Positions 26,499-35,535 are shown, numbered from the stretch's first letter. The stretch is DNA of 64,000 nt from Roseibium aggregatum (GCF_017309185.1 NZ_JAEKJZ010000001.1:186001-250000), one strand, 5' to 3'. Translations and numbers: made by a program. The notes: generated by a model not told the origin, from the letters alone.

Positions 26499-27653
26499 AT
26501 GGCATTTCATCCGGAACTTACAGCGCTCATGCGTTGGGTTTGGAACAACAAGGACATGCTCATGCAAGCCGGCAAGGTCCAGCACCTGGCCAAGGGGATG
26601 ACGCATATGCATCTTGGCGGTCTCAATGGACGCGCGGAGATCACCAACCAGGGCGTTAAGCTGATCTACAATCAATACAATGCCGTTCGCAAAAAAAGAA
26701 AATATTCGGTCGACATAGAAAAAGTAACTGACAAGTTTTTTGCAGACCTGGCGGGGAAGCTGGACTTGTCTAAAATGAGAATTCGACCGGATATCAGATT
26801 GCAGCTCGGATCGGAAGACGTAAGTGTAAACACCCTGGATGAAATTCAAAAGCGTGAAGACTATAGGGATCTGAAGGGCTGCTTCGTTCATTTTATCAAG
26901 ATGAACATTCATGTGTCGGACCGCGTTTACATCAACCTCAGGCAGTCCATGCGAGGCGAGGCCTTCGCTAAAATTCTCACGAGAATCTGGGATATCGACG
27001 GTATCCAGAGTGCGAAGGTTTCCATGCCAGGCTTCGATGCCGCTGACTCCGCGGTCGTCTATTGCCGGGATCACAAGACGAAGGATGAAGTCCTCGAAGT
27101 GTTGCGCAGATATCAGAAGCGCCATTCTCTGCATTTCGGACACTCGGTCCCCAAAATGGTCCGGCAATATCCTGATCTGAGAGGCGTCGGCTTCGGCATG
27201 GAACCGCCTCGCATGATTCCGAAGCGATCGGCAAGCGGCAGGTTCACCGGCAGCAAGGGCGCGATGAGTTTCGGTTACTATCGGGCGCAGCTTCTCTATA
27301 TCGCATTGGAACAGACCGAGTTTCCAGAAGAAAAAACAGCGCTGAACACTCATAGAATGGCGATGAATTTCACCAAACACGCAAACCCGGTGGCCGCGAA
27401 TATCGCAGACGCCGACAGGCGGCACCAGGCCAGGGTGACGGAGCGGTGGCACGAGTTCACACAAAACGTTCTGGTTATATTCGAGCGAGCCGGTATTGAC
27501 GTTGCCAAGCCCTACTACCAGCAGACCGTCCAATGGGACCCGGAAAAAGATGTGGTGATGGCTCCACCGCCTCCCAAGCCGTCCGCAGCTCCTGCCGCCG
27601 TTCATGCAAACGTCAAGAAGAAGGGTTTTTTCGGCCGATTTCGCAGGAATTGA
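26499..27653 (+). CDS. HopA1-like domain protein (putative effector or protein-modifying lyase)
   Basis: A 384-residue soluble protein without signal peptide. Residues about 130-270 follow the HopA1-family pattern as I remember it: RVYINL at 142-147, a helix, AKVSMPGFDAADSAVVYC, VLRRYQKRHSLHFG, VPKMV, GVGFGMEPP and SFGYYRAQLLYIAL at 257-270. HopA1 domains occur in a Pseudomonas syringae type III effector and in the LanY subunit of class V lanthipeptide synthetases. The C-terminus is Pro/Ala-rich then basic, KKKGFFGRFRRN. A GTG at 26487 is an alternative start. The gene is divergent from the Fic gene, and base composition looks more AT-rich than its neighbours (e.g. 26680-26760), suggesting transfer. 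Assignment is from pattern matching by eye. Confidence 0.6.
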   Translation: MAFHPELTALMRWVWNNKDMLMQAGKVQHLAKGMTHMHLGGLNGRAEITNQGVKLIYNQYNAVRKKRKYSVDIEKVTDKFFADLAGKLDLSKMRIRPDIRLQLGSEDVSVNTLDEIQKREDYRDLKGCFVHFIKMNIHVSDRVYINLRQSMRGEAFAKILTRIWDIDGIQSAKVSMPGFDAADSAVVYCRDHKTKDEVLEVLRRYQKRHSLHFGHSVPKMVRQYPDLRGVGFGMEPPRMIPKRSASGRFTGSKGAMSFGYYRAQLLYIALEQTEFPEEKTALNTHRMAMNFTKHANPVAANIADADRRHQARVTERWHEFTQNVLVIFERAGIDVAKPYYQQTVQWDPEKDVVMAPPPPKPSAAPAAVHANVKKKGFFGRFRRN

Positions 27654-27712
27654 TGACACATATGCCGGTCCCGCTACCCCGATGGCGCGGGACCGGTCTT
27701 GTTTTCGGCAGC

Positions 27713-28360
27713 CTATTCGTCGAGACAGGCTTTCTCAAGCGCATCGAGATCCGCGCCGCGGATCGCGGAAAGATGCCGGGCAATCCGGTCGGCAGGCCAG
27801 TCCCACCAGGCGATCTCAAGAAGGCGCTCGATGGTTGTCTCGTCGAACCGCAACCGCACCACGCGTGCCGGATTGCCGACGACGACCGCGAAAGGCGGCA
27901 CGTCCGACGCAACGACCGCGTGAGCGCCGACAATGGCCCCCGAACAGACCGTGACGCCGGGAAGGACGGTGGAATTGGTGCCGAACCAGACATCGTGCCC
28001 GACGACTGTATCGCCGCGCAGGTGATCGAAAATCGTTCCGGGTTCGAAGCCTTCTTCCCAGCCGTTTCCGAAAATGTGAAACGGATAGGTCGAGAACCCG
28101 GTCAGGGCATGGTTTGCGCCGTTCATGATGAAGGTCGTACCCTGCGCCAGGGCGCAGAACCTCCCGATTCTCAGCCGGTCGCCGACCGGTTCGAATTGAT
28201 AGCGAACGTTGCGTGCCTCGAACTGCGAAGGGTCATCGAGATCGTTGTAATAGGTGTAGTCACCGACCTCTATATTCGGCCGGGTGATGACGTTCTTCAG
28301 GAAAACCGTATGCGGTTCGCCGTTGAACGGATGAAGCGTATCGGGAGACGGGCCGTGCAT
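27713..28360 (-). CDS. CatB/Vat-type hexapeptide O-acetyltransferase
   Basis: A 215-residue left-handed beta-helix acetyltransferase. Seen features: LRIGRFCALAQGTTFIMNGANH with the catalytic-loop His near 89, FSTYPF, DTVVGHDVWFGTNSTVLPGVTVCSGAIVGAHAVVASDVPPFAVVVGNPARVVRLRF, and the C-terminal WWDWP segment, together typical of xenobiotic acetyltransferases (VatD/CatB). The ATG at 28360 has GGAGG 5 nt upstream. Many chromosomal members act on unknown substrates, so no resistance role is claimed. Located between the HopA1-like gene and yidC. Confidence 0.88.
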   Translation of the reverse strand: MHGPSPDTLHPFNGEPHTVFLKNVITRPNIEVGDYTYYNDLDDPSQFEARNVRYQFEPVGDRLRIGRFCALAQGTTFIMNGANHALTGFSTYPFHIFGNGWEEGFEPGTIFDHLRGDTVVGHDVWFGTNSTVLPGVTVCSGAIVGAHAVVASDVPPFAVVVGNPARVVRLRFDETTIERLLEIAWWDWPADRIARHLSAIRGADLDALEKACLDE

Positions 28361-28498
28361 GGGACCTCCGGTAAACAAGCAAGAAACAAGGGAAGGGTGC
28401 GCATTCGTTGACGCGATCGACCTGCCGGTGAGCGGCTTCGCCTTGCGGTTCAGGTCTTGCTTTATCGGATCATCGGCCCATGAACTCCTGGAATGAAA

Positions 28499-28525
28499 AG
28501 GGCCCCGCCGGATTGGCGAGGCCCT
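28499..28525 (-). terminator. Rho-independent terminator after yidC
   Basis: Stem AGGGCC(C)CGCC / GGCG(A)GGCCCT with a 5-nt loop. On the minus strand it is followed by TTTTC. It lies 37 bp past the yidC stop and should end the rpmH-rnpA-yidC transcript before the inserted genes. Confidence 0.75.
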
Positions 28526-28561
28526 GGTGTGTATCAGCTTATTTGGAACTTGTCAGCCCGA

Positions 28562-30388
28562 TCATTTCTTGTCGTCCGGGGCCGGTTTCTTTCGCTTGAA
28601 CAGCGCCCCGAGATTGTCCCAGAGCTCCACCTTGGCCCCCTGGCGGCGCATGATGATGTACTGCTGCGTAACCGAGAGCGTGTTGTTCCAGGCCCAGTAG
28701 ATCACCAGCCCGGCCGGGAAGGAGGCCAGCATGAAGGTGAAGATGACCGGCATCCAGGTGAAGATCATCTGCTGGGTGGGGTCGGGCGGCGCCGGGTTCA
28801 TCTTCATCTGGATGAACATGGTGATGCCCATGATCAGCGGCCAGACGCCAAGCATCAGCATCTGCGGCGGGTCCCAGGGGATCAGGCCGAACAGATTGAA
28901 CAGCGAGGTCGGGTCGGGCGCCGACAGATCCTGGATCCAGCCGAAGAAGGGTGCGTGGCGCATCTCGATGGTGACGAACAGAACCTTGTAGAGCGAGAAG
29001 AACACCGGGATCTGGATCACGATCGGCAGACAGCCGGCCAGCGGGTTGATCTTCTCTTTCTTGTAAAGCTCCATCAGCGCCTGCTGCTGCTTTTGCCGGT
29101 CGTCCGCGTATTTCTCGCGGATCTCCGTCATTTGCGGCTGCACGAGCTTCATCTTGCTCATCGAGACATAGGACTTGTTCGCCAGCGGGAAGAAGATCAG
29201 CTTGACGATCACCGTTACGACCAGGATCGCGACGCCGAAATTGCCGAACAGGTGAAAGAAGTAGTCGATGGCAAAGAACATCGGCTTGGTCAGGAAGTAG
29301 AACCAGCCCCAGTCGATCAGGAGCTCGAACTGCTGGATGCCGAGGGCTTCCTCGTACCCGTCGAGGAGCTTGGTCTGCTTCGCGCCGGCGAAGAGGTAGG
29401 AACTGGTTTCGCCCGTTGCGCCGGCCGCCACCGTGACGCCGTCGCCGAGATAGTCGGCCTGGAAATTGCCGCTTGCCGCCGAGTAGCTGAAGCCGGGCTG
29501 GAACGGCTGACCCGGAACCGGGATCAGGGTCGAGGCCCAGTACTTGTCCGTGATGCCGAGCCAGCCCTGGTCGACCTTCGCGGGGCGGACGCTGCCTTCT
29601 TCTTCCAAGTCGGAGTAGTCGACCTCCTGAAGCCCTTCTTCGCCGAAGACCCCGAGGAGACCTTCATGCAGGATCCAGATGCCGGTTGTTTCGGGAACGC
29701 CGCGCCGGGCGATCAGGCCGTAGGGATAAAGCGTCACATCCTCGGAAGAGGCGTTTTCGACCGACTGGTCGACGGTGAACATGTAGTTCTCGTCAACCGA
29801 ATAGGTGCGTTTGAAGGTAAAGCCCGCGCCGTTGTCCCAGGAAAGCGTCACGGGTGTTGCCGGGGTCAGCTGTTCCGCACCGTCCACGGACCAGACGGTC
29901 TCCGGCCCGGGAAGGGGCACATCCGTGCCGGGATCGGCGACCCACCCGTAATCGGTGTAGTAGGGGTTCGGGCTTCCCTTCGGCGAGAACAGAACGATGG
30001 TCGGGCTGCTCTTGTCGACGGTCTCGTGATAGTCCTTGAGGCGCAGGTCGTCGAGCCGTGCGCCGGTGAGGTTGAGCGACCCGGACAGAAGCGGTGTGTC
30101 AATGGAAACGCGCTCGCTTGCCGCCACGGCCTGCTTGCGGCTTTCGAAGGTGACGGCGCCTCCCGCAGCGAGCGAGGGCGCGGATGTGCCGGAAGCCGTG
30201 GAAGGCCGGGGGGCATCCGGGTTCGCGCCGCCGGCGGCCTGGCGGGCGGCCTCGGCGTCTTCCTGCTGCGCCTGAAGCTCTGCCTGTTGGCGCTCCAGTT
30301 GCGGTCCGGCGACAAAATACTGCCAGCCGAGCAGAACGATCAGGGACAGAACGATTGCGAGAATCGTGTTTCGGTTTTCAGAAATCAA
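28562..30388 (-). CDS. yidC: membrane protein insertase YidC
   Basis: A 608-residue insertase. N-terminal membrane anchor (about 8-26, [20 protein letters not shown]), Gln/Ala-rich linker, large periplasmic beta-domain (about 60-350), then the conserved membrane core with [44 protein letters not shown] near 365-410, the cytoplasmic hairpin [45 protein letters not shown], and later helices. The C-terminus is Lys-rich. It inserts proteins into the inner membrane alone or with SecYEG. It follows rnpA at 6 bp. Confidence 0.97.
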   Translation of the reverse strand: MISENRNTILAIVLSLIVLLGWQYFVAGPQLERQQAELQAQQEDAEAARQAAGGANPDAPRPSTASGTSAPSLAAGGAVTFESRKQAVAASERVSIDTPLLSGSLNLTGARLDDLRLKDYHETVDKSSPTIVLFSPKGSPNPYYTDYGWVADPGTDVPLPGPETVWSVDGAEQLTPATPVTLSWDNGAGFTFKRTYSVDENYMFTVDQSVENASSEDVTLYPYGLIARRGVPETTGIWILHEGLLGVFGEEGLQEVDYSDLEEEGSVRPAKVDQGWLGITDKYWASTLIPVPGQPFQPGFSYSAASGNFQADYLGDGVTVAAGATGETSSYLFAGAKQTKLLDGYEEALGIQQFELLIDWGWFYFLTKPMFFAIDYFFHLFGNFGVAILVVTVIVKLIFFPLANKSYVSMSKMKLVQPQMTEIREKYADDRQKQQQALMELYKKEKINPLAGCLPIVIQIPVFFSLYKVLFVTIEMRHAPFFGWIQDLSAPDPTSLFNLFGLIPWDPPQMLMLGVWPLIMGITMFIQMKMNPAPPDPTQQMIFTWMPVIFTFMLASFPAGLVIYWAWNNTLSVTQQYIIMRRQGAKVELWDNLGALFKRKKPAPDDKK

Positions 30389-30394
30389 CTGGAA

Positions 30395-30796
30395 TTACCC
30401 CTGTTTCCTGCGCGATGTCGGATGAGCCTGCCGAGTCCGGCCGCGCGCAATCGGTTTCCCGCGTGGCGTTTTCGGATCGAGCACTTGCGTCAGGCCAGAC
30501 TTAAGGTCTGTGACAAGTTTTTGGAAGGGAAGAGTGAGCGCGCTGTCGCGTGCGATCAGCACGAAATCCGCATTTGGCGGAATATCCTCGGGCGCAAGCG
30601 CGCCAACCGCGGCCCTGAGCCGCCGTTTGATCCGGCTGCGCATTACCGAGTTGCCGGTCTTTTTGGTGACCGTGTAACCCATGCGCGCCGCCTCGCCACT
30701 TTCCCGCTTGAGGCCCTGAACGACAAAAGCGCGCCGACCCAGCCGGCCGCCTTTGGCGACCGCCAGGAACTCGGAGCGCTTCTTGAGAGTGTCCAT
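30395..30796 (-). CDS. rnpA: ribonuclease P protein component
   Basis: A 133-residue basic protein. Contains LKKRSEFLAVAKGGR, GYTVTKKTGNSVMRSRIKRRLRAA (the RNR motif region, about 40-63) and DFVLIARDSALTLPFQKL. It binds the RNase P RNA and helps 5' maturation of tRNAs. It sits in the standard rpmH-rnpA-yidC order. The C-terminal tail (RGRTRQAHPTSRRKQG) is longer than in E. coli. Confidence 0.96.
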   Translation of the reverse strand: MDTLKKRSEFLAVAKGGRLGRRAFVVQGLKRESGEAARMGYTVTKKTGNSVMRSRIKRRLRAAVGALAPEDIPPNADFVLIARDSALTLPFQKLVTDLKSGLTQVLDPKTPRGKPIARGRTRQAHPTSRRKQG

Positions 30797-30855
30797 TGCA
30801 GCGTATCGGGTGCTGGCAGACGCCGCACACCCGGCGCGCTGCGGGCTTTCGCCGA

Positions 30856-30990
30856 TTAGGCGCTAAGGCTCTTGCGGCCCTTGGCGCGGCGGCGTGCGAG
30901 CACCTGACGGCCATTCTTGGTGGCCATGCGGGCGCGGAAGCCGTGGCGGCGCTTGCGGACGAGACGGCTCGGTTGATACGTACGCTTCAT
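30856..30990 (-). CDS. rpmH: 50S ribosomal protein L34
   Basis: A 44-residue, very basic protein beginning [18 protein letters not shown] and containing [20 protein letters not shown], the L34 signature. It is too short for ordinary ORF cut-offs. It lies 59 bp upstream of rnpA on the same strand. Confidence 0.97.
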   Translation of the reverse strand: MKRTYQPSRLVRKRRHGFRARMATKNGRQVLARRRAKGRKSLSA

Positions 30991-31325
30991 TGTTCTTCCC
31001 CACGCGGTTAACTGCGCGGCCCTTGTTCACTTTAAATTCTTTGGAGGAAGCACTCGAAGCGCCTGTTAAAAGCGCAGCTCAATCGGCCTTGGGTCCGAAT
31101 GCATGTCCCGATCGGCGCGCTTATAAGGGGCATGCCGCTTCAAGTCAACGCCATCAGCCAAAGAAACTCCGCATCCGGCGGCCTCACGCACAGGTGATCG
31201 CGGCGCGCTCTGCCGTCACTTATCGGTGAAATCGGCTTCTTTTCATGAACGTTAAGATACATTTTTGTATCAACGCTAATGTGACGGACACGATTTAGCC
31301 GGATTTTACACAATCGGGAACAGCT
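30991..31325. other. Divergent intergenic region upstream of rpmH
   Basis: Holds the promoters of the rpmH operon (minus) and the TVP38 gene (plus). AT-rich near 31230-31320. I see no clear DnaA boxes, hairpins or genes. Confidence 0.4.
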
Positions 31326-32135
31326 ATGCCGGGAGAAGAGGCCACAATCATGACCGAGCCGCAAAAGCGGGCCCCTTCCGGGGCGCCGACGGCCCGCCGC
31401 TCCCAGACCGGCCGGCTCGGAAAATGGCTTCCGCTGGCGGGGCTGGGCCTGCTCATGGTGCTGGCGTTCTCGCTTGGGCTTCACAGGGAACTGACGCTTT
31501 CGAACCTCATCATGCACCGTCAGGAACTGTCGGTCTTCGTCGACCGGAACATCGGCGTCGCCCTTCTGGTCTACCTCGCCGTCTACGCCCTGTCCGTGGC
31601 CTTGTCCTTCCCGGGTGCCTCCCTGCTGACGATCGCGGGCGGGTTCCTGTTCGGCTGGTTCGCGGGCGGTTCGGTAACCGTGTTCGGCGCGACCCTGGGT
31701 GCCTGCGCGGTCTTCCTCGCCGCGCGCTCCTCTCTGGGCGAAGTTCTGACGAAACGCGCCGGCCCCTTCCTCAACCGGCTCGGAGAGGGCTTTCGCAACG
31801 ATGCCTTCAACTATCTGCTGTTCTTGAGGCTGACGCCCGTTTTTCCCTTCTGGCTGGTCAATATCGCGCCCGCCGTTTTCCGCGTGCCGCTGTCCACCTA
31901 CACGGTGGCGACCCTTCTCGGCATTGTGCCCGGGACCTTTGCCTTCGCCTTTATAGGCTCCGGGCTCGACAGCGTGATCGCGGCCCAGGAGACCGCCAGC
32001 CCCGGATGCGCGGCGGCCGGAACCTGCAAGGTGGATGTGTCCGCGCTCGTCACGCCGCAAGTTCTCATTGCCTTTTTCGCGCTCGGGATCGTCAGCCTGA
32101 TCCCGGTCGTCCTGAAAAAGATCCGCTCAAGATGA
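31326..32135 (+). CDS. TVP38/TMEM64 (DedA-like, SNARE-associated) membrane protein
   Basis: A 269-residue inner-membrane protein. Central VTT domain: VYALSVALSFPGASLLTIAGGFLFGWFAGGSVTVFGATLGACAVFLAARSSLG (about 80-135) and FLRLTPVFPFWLVNIAPAVFRVPLSTYTVATLLGIVPGTFAFAFIGSGLD (about 165-215), the FP(G)...G-G and R-x-x-P-x-x-P motifs of the family. Members are linked to lipid or anion transport. Alternative start at 31350 has AGAAGAGG upstream. It precedes the disulfide-reductase gene by 33 bp, a pairing that recurs in bacteria. Confidence 0.88.
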   Translation: MPGEEATIMTEPQKRAPSGAPTARRSQTGRLGKWLPLAGLGLLMVLAFSLGLHRELTLSNLIMHRQELSVFVDRNIGVALLVYLAVYALSVALSFPGASLLTIAGGFLFGWFAGGSVTVFGATLGACAVFLAARSSLGEVLTKRAGPFLNRLGEGFRNDAFNYLLFLRLTPVFPFWLVNIAPAVFRVPLSTYTVATLLGIVPGTFAFAFIGSGLDSVIAAQETASPGCAAAGTCKVDVSALVTPQVLIAFFALGIVSLIPVVLKKIRSR

Positions 32136-32168
32136 ACCGCCCTTGAGTTTCCGTTTTCCTGTCCCTTC

Positions 32169-33614
32169 ATGGAGCCTGCGACCTTGTCCGAAATGCTGAC
32201 CCCGGATATTTGCGTGATCGGCGCCGGCTCCGGCGGCCTGTCGGTTGCCGCGGCTGCGGCCGCCTTCGGGGTCGATGTGGTCCTCGTTGAAAAGGGCCTG
32301 ATGGGCGGCGATTGCCTCAACTTCGGCTGCGTGCCTTCAAAGGCGCTGCTTTCGGCCGCCAGGGCGGCCACCGGCGCGGCGGGAGCGCCGGCCTTCGGTG
32401 TCCTGTCCGAGGGCATGCGGGTTGACTTCGCCGCGGTGAGCGACCGTATCCGCGCTGTTATCGCCGCGATCGAACCGCACGATTCGCAGGAACGCTTCGA
32501 AGGGCTCGGCGTGACGGTTCTGCGCGAGACGGCGCGCTTTGCCGGACCTGACAGGGTTGTGGCAGGCGCCACGGAAATCAGGGCCCGCCGCTTCGTCGTG
32601 GCGACCGGGTCGCGGCCTTTCGTTCCGCCCGTGCCGGGCCTCGATGACGTTCCCTATCTGACCAACGAGACCGTGTTCGGCTTGCGACAGGCGCCCGAGC
32701 GCCTTGCGGTCATCGGCGGCGGACCCGTCGGTCTGGAGCTGGCGCAGGCCCACCGGCGGCTCGGGGCGGAGGTTGTGGTTCTCGAAGCCGGCAAGGTGCT
32801 TTCCAGGGACGATTCGGAGCTGTCGGCGATCCTGGTGCAGAACCTGAAGGCGGAGGGGATTGAGCTTTTCGAGGAAACCGCCGTCGAGCGGGTTGCGAAA
32901 AGCGGCGAGGGGATCGAGGTCTCGATCCGGTCCCGGTCCGGCGAGACGACGACGCTGACCGCAAGCCATCTGCTTGCCGCGTGCGGGCGGACGCCGAACG
33001 TGGAAGGACTGGGCCTTGAAGAGGCCGGTGTCGCCTTCGACGCGAGGGGCATAAAGGTCGACAGGGGGCTGCGTACGTCGAACCGGAGGATTTATGCCAT
33101 TGGCGACGTCATCGGCGGGCTTCAGCTCACGCATGCGGCCGGCCATCAGGCCGGCCTCGTCATCCGTTCCATCCTGTTCCGCCTGCCTGTCGCGATGAAC
33201 GGGACGATGGTGCCCTGGGTGACCTACACCGCGCCTGAAATCGGTCATATCGGTTTGAGCGAACGGGCGGCCGTTGAAAAATACGGCCACCGGGCGAGGG
33301 TGCTCCGGGCGGAGTATGCCGGCAACGATCGGGCGGTCGCCGAAGGCCGGACGGCTGGCCGCCTGAAACTCATCGCCGGGCCGCGCGGCAGGCTTCTCGG
33401 AGCGAGCATCGTCGGAGCGCAGGCCGGCGAGATCCTGAACCTTCTTTCGCTGGCCTTGTCGAAAAACATGACCATGAAGGACCTTGCGGGTTTTGTCGCA
33501 CCTTACCCGACCTTCGGGGAGCTGGTGCGCAGGGCAGCAATTTCATACTATGCGGAAGCGCCGAAAAATGTTTGGGTACGCAGCGTAATCGGTCTGCTGC
33601 GCAAATTCGGCTGA
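32169..33614 (+). CDS. FAD-dependent pyridine nucleotide-disulfide oxidoreductase (MerA/Lpd-like)
   Basis: A 481-residue class I disulfide reductase: FAD-binding CVIGAGSGGLSVAAAA (15-30), redox pair Cys49/Cys54 in GGDCLNFGCVPSK, NAD(P)-binding AVIGGGPVGLELAQ near 180, and FAD motif YAIGDVIGG near 312. The C-terminal dimer motif reads APYPTFGE, where the usual catalytic His of dihydrolipoyl dehydrogenase is replaced by Tyr as in mercuric-reductase relatives. It lacks the N-terminal metal-binding domain and the C-terminal Cys-Cys pair of true MerA, so Hg(II) reduction is not implied. Pairs with the TVP38 gene. Confidence 0.88.
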   Translation: MEPATLSEMLTPDICVIGAGSGGLSVAAAAAAFGVDVVLVEKGLMGGDCLNFGCVPSKALLSAARAATGAAGAPAFGVLSEGMRVDFAAVSDRIRAVIAAIEPHDSQERFEGLGVTVLRETARFAGPDRVVAGATEIRARRFVVATGSRPFVPPVPGLDDVPYLTNETVFGLRQAPERLAVIGGGPVGLELAQAHRRLGAEVVVLEAGKVLSRDDSELSAILVQNLKAEGIELFEETAVERVAKSGEGIEVSIRSRSGETTTLTASHLLAACGRTPNVEGLGLEEAGVAFDARGIKVDRGLRTSNRRIYAIGDVIGGLQLTHAAGHQAGLVIRSILFRLPVAMNGTMVPWVTYTAPEIGHIGLSERAAVEKYGHRARVLRAEYAGNDRAVAEGRTAGRLKLIAGPRGRLLGASIVGAQAGEILNLLSLALSKNMTMKDLAGFVAPYPTFGELVRRAAISYYAEAPKNVWVRSVIGLLRKFG

Positions 33615-33660
33615 CGGTCCGGCTCACCGTGGAGCTTTCGGGAATTCAGGACGAGACGAC

Positions 33661-35133
33661 ATGAAGCATGAGGGCACGCCGCAAGGGGCGGCCGTCCCGT
33701 CGGTCGAAGGCGGCGGACTGGCCGAAGCGGGCGAACGGGCCATAGGCTACCGGTTGGGCGGACTGTCCGGCAAGCTGCTTCTGCTGACCGTCGTTTTCGT
33801 CATGCTGGCCGAAGTCCTGATCTATGTGCCGTCGGTTGCCAACTACCGCAACACCTGGCTGATGGACCGGCTGACGACCGCCGGCGTCGCCGCCTCCGTG
33901 CTGGCCGAGACCAGCACGATCGCTCCGCGTCTCCAGGAAGAACTGCTGCGCACCACCGGCGCCCTCGCGATCTCCCTCGACCAGGGCACCCGCCGCAGTC
34001 TGATCGCCATGAGCGACGTTCCGGGCGAGGTGGATATCGTCATCAACATGGCGGAGGTGACGCCGTGGTCGTCCATCGCCAGCACCTTCGAGATCCTGAC
34101 CTATCGGGGCGATGGCGTCATGCGGGTGATCGGCGCCGGGCAGATGGGGCACACGGAACGGGTCGACGTAGTGCTGCCGGTGCGCCTCCTGCAGGCGGAC
34201 ATGCTGGCGTTTTCCGGCCGGATTCTCGCCCTGTCGCTGGTTATTTCCGTCATCACGGCGAGCCTGGTTTATATCACGCTCCGGGCGCTCTTCATCCGCC
34301 CCTTGCGCCGGTTGACCAGTTCCATGGACCGGTTCGCGGAAAATCCGGAGGACGCCTCGCGCATCGTGACGACGTCCGGCCGGCGCGACGAACTCGGCGA
34401 GGCGGAGCTCCGTCTGGCGGCGATGGAAGAAGCGCTTTCCAGGGCCTTGCAGCAGAAGCAGCGGCTGGCCGATCTCGGCCTGGCGGTCTCCAAGATCAAC
34501 CATGACCTGCGCAATCTCCTGGCCTCGGCACAGCTCTTCCTGGAGCGCCTGGAGCATGTCCCCGATCCAACCGTCAACCGTCTGGCGCCGAAGATCCTGG
34601 CGACGCTGGACCGCGCTGTCGGTTATACCCAGGCGGTGATGTCTTACGGCAAGGCGCAGGAACGCGCCCCCCAGCGCCGCCTCCTGAACCTCCGCCGCGT
34701 CGCGGACGACGTTGCCGACGTACTGGGCCTTGCCGACCACGAGACCGTCAGTTTCGACAACAAGATACCGGACACCGTCGAGATCGACGCCGATCCGGAA
34801 CAGATCTTCCGTGTCCTGCTCAATCTTGTGCGCAACGCCCTGCAGGCCCTCGACGCGGAAAAGGACGGCGCTCTGGTCAGACGGATCACGGTGGAGGCCA
34901 GCCGCGAGGGCGGATGCGTCACGATAGACGTCAGCGACACCGGCCCGGGAATACCCGCCAACATCAGGGGCGCCCTGTTCAAGGCCTTTCACAGCGGGTC
35001 GAAGCATGGCGGCGTCGGCCTCGGACTGGCGATTGTCGCCGAACTGCTGAAAGCCCATGGCGGAGGCATTCGCCTGGATGAAAGCAAGCCTGGCACCTGT
35101 TTCTGCCTCACGGTGCCGGACCGCACCGCTTGA
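33661..35133 (+). CDS. Membrane sensor histidine kinase
   Basis: A 490-residue kinase. Two membrane helices (about 38-58 and 190-212) flank a periplasmic sensor of about 130 residues. A HAMP-like linker follows, then the dimerisation/phosphoacceptor segment KINHDLRN with His281, the N-box LLNLVRNALQAL, DTGPGIP and GVGLGLAI boxes of the HATPase domain. HDLRN-type H-boxes are a known subgroup. No response-regulator gene is adjacent, so the partner lies elsewhere. Confidence 0.92.
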   Translation: MKHEGTPQGAAVPSVEGGGLAEAGERAIGYRLGGLSGKLLLLTVVFVMLAEVLIYVPSVANYRNTWLMDRLTTAGVAASVLAETSTIAPRLQEELLRTTGALAISLDQGTRRSLIAMSDVPGEVDIVINMAEVTPWSSIASTFEILTYRGDGVMRVIGAGQMGHTERVDVVLPVRLLQADMLAFSGRILALSLVISVITASLVYITLRALFIRPLRRLTSSMDRFAENPEDASRIVTTSGRRDELGEAELRLAAMEEALSRALQQKQRLADLGLAVSKINHDLRNLLASAQLFLERLEHVPDPTVNRLAPKILATLDRAVGYTQAVMSYGKAQERAPQRRLLNLRRVADDVADVLGLADHETVSFDNKIPDTVEIDADPEQIFRVLLNLVRNALQALDAEKDGALVRRITVEASREGGCVTIDVSDTGPGIPANIRGALFKAFHSGSKHGGVGLGLAIVAELLKAHGGGIRLDESKPGTCFCLTVPDRTA

Positions 35134-35535
35134 GCGCACCCGCGTCGGCCGTTTGGCCCGTCGCCGTCTGGGGGGGGGCGTGAGCCGCAGGCCAAACGAA
35201 GCACAAATGGCGCCCCTGGGATGAAGACCCCGCGGCGCCTGCCGGAAGCCTGTGAACCTCGCCGTCGTACAGGCTTCTGGCCCGCAACAGCGAAAGCCGG
35301 AAAAATCAGGCTTCCGCCGGTTTGCAGACCATGCCGGAACCACTGGCTTTTACGGAAATCCGCGGCTCGTCGAGATATGTGACAGTTCCTTGAAAAAAAC
35401 TTCAAAAAGTCCCTTGCATTCCCCGCCGGTCCGCAGTAGGTAAGCGCCCTGTCCGGAGCGCACATACCCGCTCCGCAGCGCCAAGACCGGCAGCCGAAGG
35501 ATCAAGTCCCGGCAGCCAGATCTTCGCCTCTATAA
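35134..35535. other. Non-coding stretch before tRNA-Arg
   Basis: Contains a run of nine G residues (35170-35178) and otherwise no supported gene. The last 100 bp presumably carry the tRNA promoter. Open frames crossing it are GC-driven shadows. Confidence 0.4.

Noticed and set aside
24852-27653. Fic/neighbour pair as a classical FicT-FicA toxin-antitoxin system
   Set aside because: Genes are divergent, the neighbour is 384 residues and lacks the (S/T)xxxE(G/N) motif; FicA antitoxins are small and encoded in the same operon.
27713-28360. Calling the hexapeptide acetyltransferase a drug-resistance gene
   Set aside because: Family resemblance to Vat/CatB alone does not show resistance; many chromosomal members have other substrates.
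28493-30859. Long plus-strand open frame (788 codons) opposite yidC and rnpA
   Set aside because: Shadow of GC-rich coding DNA; the minus-strand genes have full domain matches and this frame has none.
32169-33614. True mercuric reductase (merA)
   Set aside because: No N-terminal heavy-metal domain, no C-terminal Cys pair and no merR/merT neighbours.
35170-35178. Run of nine G as a possible phase-variation tract
   Set aside because: Lies outside any supported gene and shows no promoter elements around it.
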